Shown here one piece after another: positions 7,976-17,461 of a stretch of DNA of 64,000 nucleotides; within the stretch, counting starts at the first letter, position 1; every line of letters begins with the position of its first letter. Position numbers and translations under genes: made by a program. The stretch is from JAGVSZ01 sp019137045. Lineage in GTDB: Bacteria > Pseudomonadota > Gammaproteobacteria > Burkholderiales > SG8-39. The DNA is taken from NCBI GenBank assembly GCA_046347635.1, contig JAXMFT010000007.1:1-64000 (forward strand), read 5' to 3'. The notes under the pieces were generated by a model. That model was not told the DNA's origin. It was given only the letters and a program-made list of their open reading frames with translations, and did not search any database.

Positions 7976-9394
7976 ATGACAGCCGCGACCTACAACTACA
8001 CCGTCGTGCGGCAGTTCGCGATCATGACCGTCGTGTGGGGCATCGTGGGCATGCTGGTCGGTGTGGTGGTCGCCGCGCAGTTCATCTGGCCCGACCTCAC
8101 CTACGGGATTCCCTGGCTCTCCTTCGGCCGGCTGCGCCCGCTGCACACGAACGCGGTGATCTTCGCGTTCGGCGGCTCGGCGCTCTTCGCCACGTCCTAC
8201 TACGTCGTGCAGCGCACCTGCCATGTGCGGCTCTTCTCCGATCGCCTCGCGGCCTTCACCTTCTGGGGCTGGCAGGCCGTCATCGTGGCCGCCGCGATCA
8301 CGCTCCCGCTCGGAATGACCTCGTCCAAGGAGTACGCCGAGCTCGAGTGGCCGATCGACGTGCTGATCACGCTGGTGTGGGTCGCCTACGCGATCGTGTT
8401 CTTCGGCACCATCGCCAGGCGCAGGACCCCTCACATCTACGTCGCGAACTGGTTCTTCGGCGCCTACATCCTGACCGTGGCGCTGCTCCATCTCGTGAAC
8501 AGCGCGGAGATGCCTGCCACGCTGTGGAAGTCCTACTCGGCCTACGCCGGCGTCCAGGACGCGATGGTGCAATGGTGGTACGGGCACAACGCGGTCGGGT
8601 TCATCCTCACCGCGGGGTTCCTGGGGATGATGTACTACTTCGTGCCCAAGCAGGCCGGGCGGCCGATCTATTCCTACCGGCTGTCCGTGGTGCACTTCTG
8701 GGCGCTCATCTTCACCTACATGTGGGCCGGCCCGCACCACCTGCACTACACCGCGCTGCCGGACTGGACGCAGTCGATCGGAATGATCTTCTCGCTCATC
8801 CTGCTCGCGCCGTCGTGGGGCGGGATGATCAACGGCATCATGACCCTGTCGGGGGCGTGGCACAAGCTGCGCGACGACCCGATCCTCAAGTTCCTGATCG
8901 TCTCGCTGTCGTTCTACGGCATGTCGACCTTCGAGGGACCGATGATGTCGATCAAGACGGTGAACGCGCTGTCCCACTACACCGACTGGACGATCGGCCA
9001 CGTGCACGCGGGCGCGCTCGGCTGGGTCGGAATGATCACGATCGGCTCCATCTACTACCTGCTCCCGCGCCTGTTCGGGCGCAGCGAGATGCACAGCGTG
9101 CCGCTGGTGACCCTGCACTTCTGGGTGGCGACGATCGGGATCGTCCTCTACATCGCGGCAATGTGGATCGCCGGAGTGACGCAGGGGCTGATGTGGCGCG
9201 CGGTGAATCCCGACGGGACGCTCACCTACACGTTCGTCGAGTCCACCAAGGCGAGCATGCCGTTCTACGGGATCCGCCTGCTCGGCGGCCTGCTGTACCT
9301 GGCGGGAATGGCGGTCATGGCCTACAACACCTGGAAGACGATCGCCGGGCGCAAGGCGGTCGATGCGCCGATCCCGGCCCCGGCCCACGCCTGA
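7976..9394 (+). CDS. ccoN: cbb3-type cytochrome c oxidase subunit I
   Basis: 472 aa, a multi-spanning catalytic subunit with low-spin haem b, high-spin haem b3 and CuB. The haem-copper oxidase histidines are visible in LHTNAVIFAFGG, in WWYGHNAVGF, in the GPHHLHYTALPDW stretch and in HYTDWTIGHVHAGALGW. Length fits the family. The ATG at 7976 follows a GGGGGAA-type ribosome site and lies 54 nt into a longer open frame that would begin at the -10 region. It is the first gene of ccoNOQP-G-H, with ccoO starting 13 nt after its stop. Confidence 0.95.
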   Translation: MTAATYNYTVVRQFAIMTVVWGIVGMLVGVVVAAQFIWPDLTYGIPWLSFGRLRPLHTNAVIFAFGGSALFATSYYVVQRTCHVRLFSDRLAAFTFWGWQAVIVAAAITLPLGMTSSKEYAELEWPIDVLITLVWVAYAIVFFGTIARRRTPHIYVANWFFGAYILTVALLHLVNSAEMPATLWKSYSAYAGVQDAMVQWWYGHNAVGFILTAGFLGMMYYFVPKQAGRPIYSYRLSVVHFWALIFTYMWAGPHHLHYTALPDWTQSIGMIFSLILLAPSWGGMINGIMTLSGAWHKLRDDPILKFLIVSLSFYGMSTFEGPMMSIKTVNALSHYTDWTIGHVHAGALGWVGMITIGSIYYLLPRLFGRSEMHSVPLVTLHFWVATIGIVLYIAAMWIAGVTQGLMWRAVNPDGTLTYTFVESTKASMPFYGIRLLGGLLYLAGMAVMAYNTWKTIAGRKAVDAPIPAPAHA

Positions 9395-9407
9395 GGGGGA
9401 GAGGACC

Positions 9408-10022
9408 ATGGCGTTCACGCACGAAAAGATCGAGAAGAGCAACACGCTCCTGATCGTCCTCGTGATCCTGGTGGTTGCGATCGGCGGGCTGGTGGAGATC
9501 GTGCCGCTCTACTTCCAGCGCTCGACCACCGAGGCGGTCGCTGGCCTGAAGCCGTACTCGCCGCTGCGCCTGGTCGGACGCGACGTCTACATCCGCGAGG
9601 GCTGCAACAACTGCCACTCGCAGATGATCCGCCCGTTTCGCGCCGAGACCGAGCGCTACGGGCACTACTCCGTCGCCGGCGAGTTCGTGTTCGACCACCC
9701 GTTCCTGTGGGGCAGCAAGCGCACCGGGCCCGACCTCGCGCGCGTCGGCGGCCGCTACAGCGACGACTGGCACCGCATCCACTTCCAGAACCCGCGCGAC
9801 GTCGTGCCGGAGTCGATCATGCCGGCGTATCCGTGGCTCGCCGCGACGCCGGCCGCGGCCGACGACATCGAGTCGCGCATGCGGGCCCTGCGGCGCGTCG
9901 GCGTGCCGTATACCGACGAAGACATCGCGGGGGGGCGCAAGGCGCTCGAAGGCAAGACCGAGCTCGACGCGATGATCGCGTACCTCCAGGGGCTGGGCAC
10001 GGTGCTCAAGGAAAAGCGCTAG
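9408..10022 (+). CDS. ccoO: cbb3-type cytochrome c oxidase subunit II (monohaem cytochrome c)
   Basis: 204 aa. One N-terminal TM helix (about residues 12-34) anchors a periplasmic cytochrome c domain with haem motif C66-x-x-C69-H70 (EGCNNCHSQMIRPF) and a distal methionine region (ESIMPAYPWL). It passes electrons from CcoP to CcoN. ATG at 9408 behind GGGGAGAGG. ccoQ begins 5 nt downstream. Confidence 0.95.
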   Translation: MAFTHEKIEKSNTLLIVLVILVVAIGGLVEIVPLYFQRSTTEAVAGLKPYSPLRLVGRDVYIREGCNNCHSQMIRPFRAETERYGHYSVAGEFVFDHPFLWGSKRTGPDLARVGGRYSDDWHRIHFQNPRDVVPESIMPAYPWLAATPAAADDIESRMRALRRVGVPYTDEDIAGGRKALEGKTELDAMIAYLQGLGTVLKEKR

Positions 10023-10027
10023 CCGCG

Positions 10028-10198
10028 ATGGATCTCGACGACCTGCGCGTGGTGGTCACGGTCGCGAGCTTCGCGACCTTCCTCGGCATCGTCGGGTGGG
10101 CCTATGCCGCCCGGCGCAAGGCCGGTTTCGACCGTGCGGCGAGCGCGATCCTGCAGGAGGACGAGGACGCGGGGAACGAAGGGGGAGCGGAGCGATGA
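10028..10198 (+). CDS. ccoQ: CcoQ/FixQ, small cbb3 oxidase subunit
   Basis: 56 aa with one TM helix (VVVTVASFATFLGIVGWAYA) and a charged tail (RRKAGFDRAA, then an acidic stretch), as in CcoQ, which stabilises the CcoN-CcoO-CcoP complex. Its stop overlaps the ccoP start (ATGA), and it sits exactly at the ccoQ position between ccoO and ccoP. Confidence 0.9.
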   Translation: MDLDDLRVVVTVASFATFLGIVGWAYAARRKAGFDRAASAILQEDEDAGNEGGAER

Positions 10199-11103
10199 GC
10201 GATTTCACGAGCGCGTTCTGGAACTGGTACATCGCGGTGCTGACCGTCGGCTCGATCATCGGCTGCGCGGTCCTGCTGTGGATGCAGACCACCAGGCGCG
10301 CGCCGGGCGCCAAGATCGACACCACGGGCCACGTGTGGGACGAGGACCTGCAGGAGTGGAACAACCCGCTGCCGAACTGGTGGCGCTGGCTGTTCTACAT
10401 CACCGTGGTGTTCGCGCTCGTCTATCTCGCCTTCTATCCCGGGCTGGGCAGCTTCCGCGGCTCGCTCGGCTGGACGCAGTCGAGGCAGTACGACGACGAG
10501 GTGAAGAAAGCCGAGGCGGTCTATGGCCCGATCTACGCCAAGTACGCCGCCATGAGCATCGAGCAGGTCGCGGCCGACCGGGAGGCGATGGCGATCGGGC
10601 AGAACCTCTACCTCAACTACTGCGCCCAGTGCCACGCCTCCGACGCCCGCGGCGCGAAGGGCTTCCCGAACCTGGCCGACGCGGACTGGCAGTGGGGCGG
10701 CGACCCGAAGCAGATCGAGGAGACCATCCTCGGCGGGCGCACCGCGGTGATGCCGCCGCAGGGCGCCGCGCTCGGCGGGGACGGCGTAAAGGACGTCGCG
10801 CACTACGTCATGTCGCTCTCGGGCATGGCGAGCGACTCCATCCGCGTCGCGCGCGGCAAGGAGAAGTTCGCGCAGATCTGCGCCGCCTGCCACGGGCCGG
10901 AGGGGAAGGGCAACCCCGCGCTCGGGGCACCGAACCTGACCGACAGGATCTGGCTGTACGGCGGCAGCGAGGCGGACATCGCGGCCACCATCCAGCACGG
11001 GCGCACGGGCCAGATGCCGGCCTGGAAGGACCTGCTCGGCGAGGCCAAGGCCCACGTCCTGGCCGCGTACGTCTGGGGCCTCACGCACCAGCCGGGGAAG
11101 TGA
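10195..11103 (+). CDS. ccoP: cbb3-type cytochrome c oxidase subunit III (dihaem cytochrome c)
   Basis: 302 aa. The N-terminal region has two TM helices joined by the family segment TTGHVWDEDLQEWNNPLPNW. Two cytochrome c domains follow, with haem sites CAQCH (about residue 143) and CAACH (about 227). It accepts electrons from cytochrome c or bc1. Translationally coupled to ccoQ. Confidence 0.95.
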   Translation: MSDFTSAFWNWYIAVLTVGSIIGCAVLLWMQTTRRAPGAKIDTTGHVWDEDLQEWNNPLPNWWRWLFYITVVFALVYLAFYPGLGSFRGSLGWTQSRQYDDEVKKAEAVYGPIYAKYAAMSIEQVAADREAMAIGQNLYLNYCAQCHASDARGAKGFPNLADADWQWGGDPKQIEETILGGRTAVMPPQGAALGGDGVKDVAHYVMSLSGMASDSIRVARGKEKFAQICAACHGPEGKGNPALGAPNLTDRIWLYGGSEADIAATIQHGRTGQMPAWKDLLGEAKAHVLAAYVWGLTHQPGK

Positions 11104-11116
11104 CCGGCGCGGAAAG

Positions 11117-12580
<1,464 letters not shown>

Positions 12581-12581
12581 C

Positions 12582-13094
12582 GTGCGCGCCGTGCCGTCGC
12601 CGTCGCGCCCGTGGTACCGCGAGCCCTGGCCCTGGCTGCTGATGGCCGCGCCGGCCGCGGCGGTGGCCCTGGGCGTCGTCATGGTGGTGCTCGGGCTGCG
12701 CAGCGAGGACGGGCTGGTCGTCGACGACTACTACAAGCGCGGCCTGGCGATCAACCAGGTGCTCGGCCGCGGGGCGCGCGCGGCCGCCCTGGGGCTCGAA
12801 GCCGCGATCGAGTTCAGCGCCGGGCGCGACCGGGTACGCGTGGCGCTTGCCGGGCGGGCGGGTGCGAACGACGGCGCGACGATGCTGCGCCTCGTGCATC
12901 CGACGCGGTCCGGCCAGGACCAGATCGTCGTGCTCGCCCGCGGGGCCGGCGGGACGTTCGAAGGCGTGCTGCGGCCGCCGGCGGCCGGCGCCTGGCACCT
13001 CGTCCTGGAGGGCGAGGGCGGCGGGTGGCGGCTCGCCGGCGATTGGCGCACCGCCGAGGACCGGGTCGTGCTCCGTCCGGCCGGGCACGATTAG
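12582..13094 (+). CDS. ccoH: FixH/CcoH family protein
   Basis: 170 aa, GTG start 1 nt after ccoG. PWYREPWPWLLMAAP leads into one TM helix and then VDDYYKRGLAINQ, the conserved FixH signature, with a periplasmic beta-rich domain after it. FixH/CcoH stays bound to the mature oxidase and helps assembly. It is at the normal place in the ccoNOQPGH operon. Confidence 0.88.
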   Translation: MRAVPSPSRPWYREPWPWLLMAAPAAAVALGVVMVVLGLRSEDGLVVDDYYKRGLAINQVLGRGARAAALGLEAAIEFSAGRDRVRVALAGRAGANDGATMLRLVHPTRSGQDQIVVLARGAGGTFEGVLRPPAAGAWHLVLEGEGGGWRLAGDWRTAEDRVVLRPAGHD

Positions 13095-13115
13095 GGGCGC
13101 GCGGAAGGAGGGGGC

Positions 13116-13412
13116 ATGTCCGACGGCAAGCGGCTCATCTATATCCTCTGGCCGTCGTTCATCGTGGCCGGGGTCGCCACCGGGGTCGTCTTCACGGTCT
13201 TCGACCCGACCGACCTGCGGTTCTTCGACCGGGAAATCACCCTGAGCCGCACGGCGGTCTATTCCATCGGCTTCTTCCTGTTCTGGCTGTTCGCGGCCGG
13301 CTCGAGCGCGCTGACCTGCTTCTTCCAGCGCTCGAGCGCCGACCTGAATCGCCCGCGCGGCGCGCCCTTTGATCGGCCGCAAACGCCGCCCGGAAAGGGG
13401 ACGGTACACTGA
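13116..13412 (+). CDS. Small two-TM membrane protein at the end of the cco operon, unknown function
   Basis: 98 aa, ATG at 13116 with GGAGGGGG upstream. Two hydrophobic helices (about residues 9-28 and 47-70) are separated by a short polar loop containing DPTDLRFFDREI. The C-terminal tail is proline/arginine rich. I do not recognise a named family. The 21-nt gap after ccoH and its G+C-rich coding pattern suggest it belongs to the operon and may help oxidase assembly or stability. Confidence 0.75.
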   Translation: MSDGKRLIYILWPSFIVAGVATGVVFTVFDPTDLRFFDREITLSRTAVYSIGFFLFWLFAAGSSALTCFFQRSSADLNRPRGAPFDRPQTPPGKGTVH

Positions 13413-13423
13413 CCAGGTCAGTG
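13407..13423. promoter_or_regulatory. 17-bp perfect palindrome before the universal stress gene
   Basis: CACTGACC-A-GGTCAGTG overlaps the stop of the preceding gene and ends 26 nt before the next ATG. A one-base centre cannot form a hairpin loop, so a dimeric regulator operator is likelier than a terminator. The cognate regulator is unknown. Confidence 0.4.
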
Positions 13424-13449
13424 AACCGGGGAACCACGAGGAGGACACC

Positions 13450-13893
13450 ATGTTCAGGCAGGTGCTGATTCCGACCGACGGCTCGGCGCTCGCGCGCAAG
13501 GCGATAAAGGCGGGCGTCGCGCTCGCGAAGGAGCTGGGCGCCAAGGTCACCGCGTACTATGCGCTCGAGGCGTTCCAGCCCTATGTGTACGGCGACGGCT
13601 ACGTGATCGACACGGGGACGATCAAGGCCTTCGAGGAGCGTGCGCGCGAGACCGGGCAGAAGTACCTCGCCGAAGTGGAGAAGGCCGCGCGCGCGGCCGG
13701 GGTGCCGTGCGAGGCGGTGATGACGAAGCCGGCGACCGCCTACCAGGGCATCATCGATGCCGCCCGGCGCAAGAAGTGCGACGTGATCTTCATGGCCTCG
13801 CACGGCCGCGGCGAGCTCGCCTCGCTCATCCTCGGGAGCGTGACGCAGAAGGTGCTCGCGCACTCGAAGATCCCGGTGCTCGTCTACCGCTGA
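13450..13893 (+). CDS. Universal stress protein, UspA family
   Basis: 147 aa single Usp domain: MFRQVLIPTDGSALARKA at the N terminus, then near the C terminus GRGELASLILGSVTQKVL, the G-x2-G-x9-GS ATP-binding loop. ATG at 13450 directly behind GAGGAGG. It lies between the cco operon and convergent fnr, with a palindrome in front. A second, different Usp is at 17.0 kb. Function beyond nucleotide-binding stress protein is not shown. Confidence 0.88.
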   Translation: MFRQVLIPTDGSALARKAIKAGVALAKELGAKVTAYYALEAFQPYVYGDGYVIDTGTIKAFEERARETGQKYLAEVEKAARAAGVPCEAVMTKPATAYQGIIDAARRKKCDVIFMASHGRGELASLILGSVTQKVLAHSKIPVLVYR

Positions 13894-13927
13894 CGGGCCG
13901 CCGGCCCGGCGCGGGCGCGCAGCCGCC

Positions 13928-14674
13928 CTACACCTCGCGGTAGGCGAGGAGCTGCCGGAGGCCGTCCGTGTCGAGGATGCGGATGTGCTTCTGCTGGACC
14001 GCGATCAGGCCCTGGTCCTGGAACTTGGAGAAGATGCGGCTGACCGTCTCGAGCTTCAGGCCGAGATAGCTGCCGATCTCCTCGCGCGTCATGCGCAGGT
14101 GGAACTCCGAGGGCGAGTAGCCGCGCGCGACGAAGCGCTGCGAGAGGTTGAGGAGGAAGGCCGCGAGCCGCTCCTCGGCGCGCATCGTGCCGAGGAGCAT
14201 CATCACCCCCTGGTCGCGCACGATCTCGCGGCTCATGACCTTGTGGAACTGGTGCTGGAGGTTGCGCACCTCGCGCGAGACCTCCTCGAGGCGCGCGAAC
14301 GGGATCACGCACACCTCCCCGTCCTCGAGCGCGTGCGCGTTGCACGCGTGCGCCTCGGTCCCGATCCCGTCCATGCCGAGGATCTCGCCGGGCATGTGGA
14401 ACCCGGTCACCTGGTCGCGGCCGTCCTCCAGGATGACGTCGGTCTTGAAGAACCCGGTCCGGATGGCGTACAGGGAGCCGAACGCATCGCCGGCGCGATA
14501 CAGGGTCTCGCCGCGCTTGATGCGCCGCCGCGTGTAGACGAGCTGGTCGAGCTGCTCGATCTCGGCACGCGAGAGGCCCATCGGCAGGCACAGCTCGCGC
14601 AGGCTGCAGCTCGAGCAGACCGTCCTGAGCTGATGGATGTTGAGCGCCTTGCCGGCCGCAGGATGGGCGTCCAT
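13928..14674 (-). CDS. fnr: FNR-type oxygen-sensing transcription regulator
   Basis: 248 aa CRP/FNR-family regulator. Cluster ligands C20, C23, C29 (CSSCSLRELC) and C122 (EVCVIPF) have exactly the numbering of E. coli FNR, which supports the ATG at 14674 over a longer start at 14743. The helix-turn-helix near the C terminus reads REEIGSYLGLKLETVSRIF; the E-xx-S-R recognition pattern is that of proteins binding TTGAT-N4-ATCAA. The [4Fe-4S] form would activate under low oxygen. An FNR box lies 23 nt upstream of its start, between it and hemN, so autoregulation is likely. It would control the oxidase operons to its left. Confidence 0.93.
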   Translation of the reverse strand: MDAHPAAGKALNIHQLRTVCSSCSLRELCLPMGLSRAEIEQLDQLVYTRRRIKRGETLYRAGDAFGSLYAIRTGFFKTDVILEDGRDQVTGFHMPGEILGMDGIGTEAHACNAHALEDGEVCVIPFARLEEVSREVRNLQHQFHKVMSREIVRDQGVMMLLGTMRAEERLAAFLLNLSQRFVARGYSPSEFHLRMTREEIGSYLGLKLETVSRIFSKFQDQGLIAVQQKHIRILDTDGLRQLLAYREV

Positions 14675-14696
14675 CGAAGTAGAGTTCCCGAGACCG

Positions 14697-14710
14697 TTGA
14701 TCCAGGTCAA
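14697..14710. promoter_or_regulatory. FNR box in the fnr-hemN intergenic region
   Basis: TTGATCCAGGTCAA matches the FNR palindrome. It is centred about 56 bp before the hemN start and 30 bp before the fnr start. The short distance on the fnr side suggests repression of fnr. No good -10 is obvious at the class II distance for hemN. Confidence 0.72.
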
Positions 14711-14759
14711 CACGCCGCGCGGCGCCGGACCCAAACTTGCCAATGGCCGGAATTCTACA

Positions 14760-16148
14760 GTGAATCAGGCAGATCTCGTCATCGACCCGGAGCTGCTGCG
14801 GCGCTTCGACCGGCCGGGGCCGCGCTACACCTCCTACCCGACCGCCGACCGCTTCGTCGAGGCGTTCGACGCCGCCGCCTACCGCCGCGCGCTCGAGCAC
14901 CGGCGCGACGCGGCGACCGCGCGCGCGCTGTCGCTGTACGTGCACCTGCCGTTCTGCAGCACGATCTGCTACTACTGCGGCTGCAACAAGGTCATCACCC
15001 GCGATCACGGCCGCTCGGCCAAGTACCTGCGCTATCTCGCGCGCGAGCTCGACCTCGTCACCGCGGTGATCGGGGACGGGCAGCGCATCGAGCAGCTGCA
15101 CTGGGGCGGCGGCACGCCGACGTTCCTGAGCGCGCTCGAGCTGCGCGACCTGATGGGCATCATCCGCGACCGCTTCGCGTTTGCCGAGGACGGGGAATAC
15201 TCGATCGAGGTGGATCCGCGCAGCGCGGACCCGCTGACCATCGCGCTGCTCGGCGAGCTCGGGTTCAACCGGCTGTCGGTCGGGGTGCAGGACTTCGACC
15301 CGGACGTGCAGCGCGCGGTCAACCGCATCCAGCCCTACGAGATGACCGCCGACGTGGTCGAGGCGGCGCGCGCGAGCGGCTTCAAGTCGGTCAACCTCGA
15401 TCTCATCTACGGCCTGCCGCACCAGAGCGTCGAGCGCTTCGGCCAGACGCTGTTCAAGGTGCTGCGCCTCAATCCCGGCCGGATCGCGCTCTACAACTAC
15501 GCGCACCTGCCGACCGTGTTCAAGCCGCAGCGCCGGATCAGGGAGGCGGACCTGCCGTCGGCCGCCACGCGCCTCGACCTCCTGACGCTCGCGATCCGTA
15601 CGCTCACCCGCGCGGGCTACCAGTACATCGGGATGGACCACTTCGCGCGTCCCGACGACGACCTCGCGCAGGCCCAGCGCATCGGGCACCTGCACCGCAA
15701 CTTCCAGGGCTATTCGACCCGCGCGGAGTGCGACCTGGTGGCGATCGGGATCTCGGCGATCGGCGCGGTGGGGCCGTCCTACGTCCAGAACGTGAAGACG
15801 CTGGACGAGTACTACGACCGCCTCGACCAGCGCGAATTCCCGGTGCTGCGCGGGATCGAGCACTCGGCCGACGACCTGGTGCGGCGCGCGGTGATCATGG
15901 CGCTGATGTGCCAGTTCGCGGTTTCGATGGATTCGATCGGCATCGCGTACCTGATCGACTTCAAGCGCTACTTCGCGGCGGAGCTCGCCGAGCTGCGCGA
16001 GCTGCAGGCGATGGGCCTGGTCGAGGTCGACCGGGAATGGATCACGGTCACCGCGCGCGGCCGCCTCCTGGTGCGCGCCATCGCGATGGTCTTCGACCGC
16101 TACCTGCGCGAGGCCCAGAGCCGCGCGCGGTACTCGAAGGTAATCTAG
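14760..16148 (+). CDS. hemN: Oxygen-independent coproporphyrinogen III oxidase (radical SAM)
   Basis: 462 aa. It converts coproporphyrinogen III to protoporphyrinogen IX without oxygen, in the cytoplasm. Radical-SAM cysteines C66, C70, C73 sit in PFCSTICYYCGCN, after YTSYPTADRF. The HWGGGTPTFL motif and the HemN C-terminal domain follow, and length matches the family (about 457). GTG start at 14760: no ATG fits in frame between the FNR box and the conserved N terminus, and no clear ribosome site is visible. Divergent from fnr and sharing its FNR box, it would supply haem for cbb3 under low oxygen. Confidence 0.94.
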   Translation: MNQADLVIDPELLRRFDRPGPRYTSYPTADRFVEAFDAAAYRRALEHRRDAATARALSLYVHLPFCSTICYYCGCNKVITRDHGRSAKYLRYLARELDLVTAVIGDGQRIEQLHWGGGTPTFLSALELRDLMGIIRDRFAFAEDGEYSIEVDPRSADPLTIALLGELGFNRLSVGVQDFDPDVQRAVNRIQPYEMTADVVEAARASGFKSVNLDLIYGLPHQSVERFGQTLFKVLRLNPGRIALYNYAHLPTVFKPQRRIREADLPSAATRLDLLTLAIRTLTRAGYQYIGMDHFARPDDDLAQAQRIGHLHRNFQGYSTRAECDLVAIGISAIGAVGPSYVQNVKTLDEYYDRLDQREFPVLRGIEHSADDLVRRAVIMALMCQFAVSMDSIGIAYLIDFKRYFAAELAELRELQAMGLVEVDREWITVTARGRLLVRAIAMVFDRYLREAQSRARYSKVI

Positions 16149-16212
16149 CGCCGTGCGCGGCGCGCCGGCCGCGCCCGGACGGTGGGCGGCTGCACGGAAC
16201 GAGGGCCAGACA

Positions 16213-16959
16213 TTGAGCGAACTCGCGGCGAGCGCCTTTCTCGTCGGCCTGCTGGGCGGCGTGCACTGCGTCGCCATGTGCGGGGGCATCGTCAGCGCCC
16301 TCAACCTGCAGCCGGCCGGCGGCGCGGGCGTGCGGCTCGGGCCCGGCGGCGTCGCGGTGGCCGCGACTCCCGCGCAGGCGCCGCTGCACCTCGCGTACAG
16401 CGCAGGCAGGATCGCGAGCTACGGCGCCGCCGGAGCGCTCGCCGGAGGGATCGGCGGCACCGCCGCGATGCTCCAGGCGGTGCTGCCCGCGCAAGTCGTG
16501 CTCGGCGTGGTGGCGAACGGCCTGGTGATGCTGCTCGGGCTCTACCTCGCCGGGCTCGGCCGCAGCGTCGCGGGGCTCGAGCGGCTCGGAGCGGGGCTGT
16601 GGCGCCAGGTCTCCCCGCTCGGGCGGCGCTGGCTGCCGGTCGCGACCGTCCCGCGCGCGCTCGCGGTCGGCGCGGTCTGGGGCTGGCTGCCCTGCGGGCT
16701 CGTCTACAGCGTGCTCGCGCTCGCGCTCGTGAGCGGAAGTGCGGCGCGCGGCGCGCTCGTCATGCTCGCGTTCGGCCTCGGAACGCTGCCCAACCTGCTC
16801 GCCGCGGGATTGGCGGTCGGCGCGCTGCGCACGCTGCTGCAGCGTCGCGGCGTGCGTCTCGCGGCGGGGCTGGCGGTCGCGGCGCTCGGGGTCTGGGGCG
16901 TGCTGCGCACGCCGGGCCTGGCCGAGCACGTCCGGAACGGCATCGCCTGCCTGACTTGA
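16213..16959 (+). CDS. TauE/SafE (DsbD_2-like) membrane protein
   Basis: About 248 aa, six or more TM helices. Family landmarks are GLLGGVHCVAMCGGIVSAL near the N terminus and WGWLPCGLVYS in the middle, both with conserved cysteines. Homologues sit next to cbb3/fnr/hemN genes in many betaproteobacteria and are annotated as sulfite exporter TauE/SafE family. A role in copper or thiol handling for the oxidase is inference. The TTG at 16213 with GAGGG 7 nt upstream gives the usual N terminus; a GTG at 16153 is the alternative. Confidence 0.75.
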   Translation: MSELAASAFLVGLLGGVHCVAMCGGIVSALNLQPAGGAGVRLGPGGVAVAATPAQAPLHLAYSAGRIASYGAAGALAGGIGGTAAMLQAVLPAQVVLGVVANGLVMLLGLYLAGLGRSVAGLERLGAGLWRQVSPLGRRWLPVATVPRALAVGAVWGWLPCGLVYSVLALALVSGSAARGALVMLAFGLGTLPNLLAAGLAVGALRTLLQRRGVRLAAGLAVAALGVWGVLRTPGLAEHVRNGIACLT

Positions 16960-17028
16960 TCCGGCCGTTGGCGCCCACAAGTTAGAATCGATGGCGGCGG
17001 TCGCGATGGAACCCGCCCGGGAGGCAAT

Positions 17029-17460
17029 ATGAAAATTCTGCTCGCCGTGGACGGATCGGAGTGCGCCGTCCGCGCCACCCGCAAGCTCGTCGAGATGAGC
17101 GCCGCGTTGAAGGAACCCCCCGGGGTCGAGCTGGTGACGGTGCAGCTGCCGGTGCCGCACGTGGGCGGATTCTCGGGCAAGGTGATCTCGCAGGACATGA
17201 TCGAGAGCCACTATCGCGCGGAGGGCGAGAAGGCGCTCGCCCCGAGCGTCCGCGTGCTGCAGGAGGCGAAGGTCGCCTACACCCCCCACATCCTCGTCGG
17301 CGAGATCGCGCGCGCGATCGTCGAGGAGGCCGAGAAGCGCGGCTGCGAGTTGATCTGCATGGGCACGCGCGGCATGGGCGCGGCGTCGAGCATGCTGATC
17401 GGCTCGATCGGCATCAAGGTCCTCCACCGCGCGCGCATTCCGGTCACGCTCGTCCCCTGA
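17029..17460 (+). CDS. Universal stress protein, UspA family
   Basis: 143 aa single Usp domain (MKILLAVDGSECAVRATRK at the start, GTRGMGAASSMLIGSIGIKV as the nucleotide loop). It lies 69 nt after the TauE/SafE gene and 1 nt before copA, so co-expression with the copper pump is likely. Different in sequence from the Usp at 13.5 kb. Confidence 0.88.
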   Translation: MKILLAVDGSECAVRATRKLVEMSAALKEPPGVELVTVQLPVPHVGGFSGKVISQDMIESHYRAEGEKALAPSVRVLQEAKVAYTPHILVGEIARAIVEEAEKRGCELICMGTRGMGAASSMLIGSIGIKVLHRARIPVTLVP

Positions 17461-17461
17461 C

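Noticed and set aside
13895..13907. GGGCC-GCC-GGCCC as a terminator between usp and fnr
   Set aside because: Five-base stem with a three-base loop and no T-tract; common by chance at this base composition.
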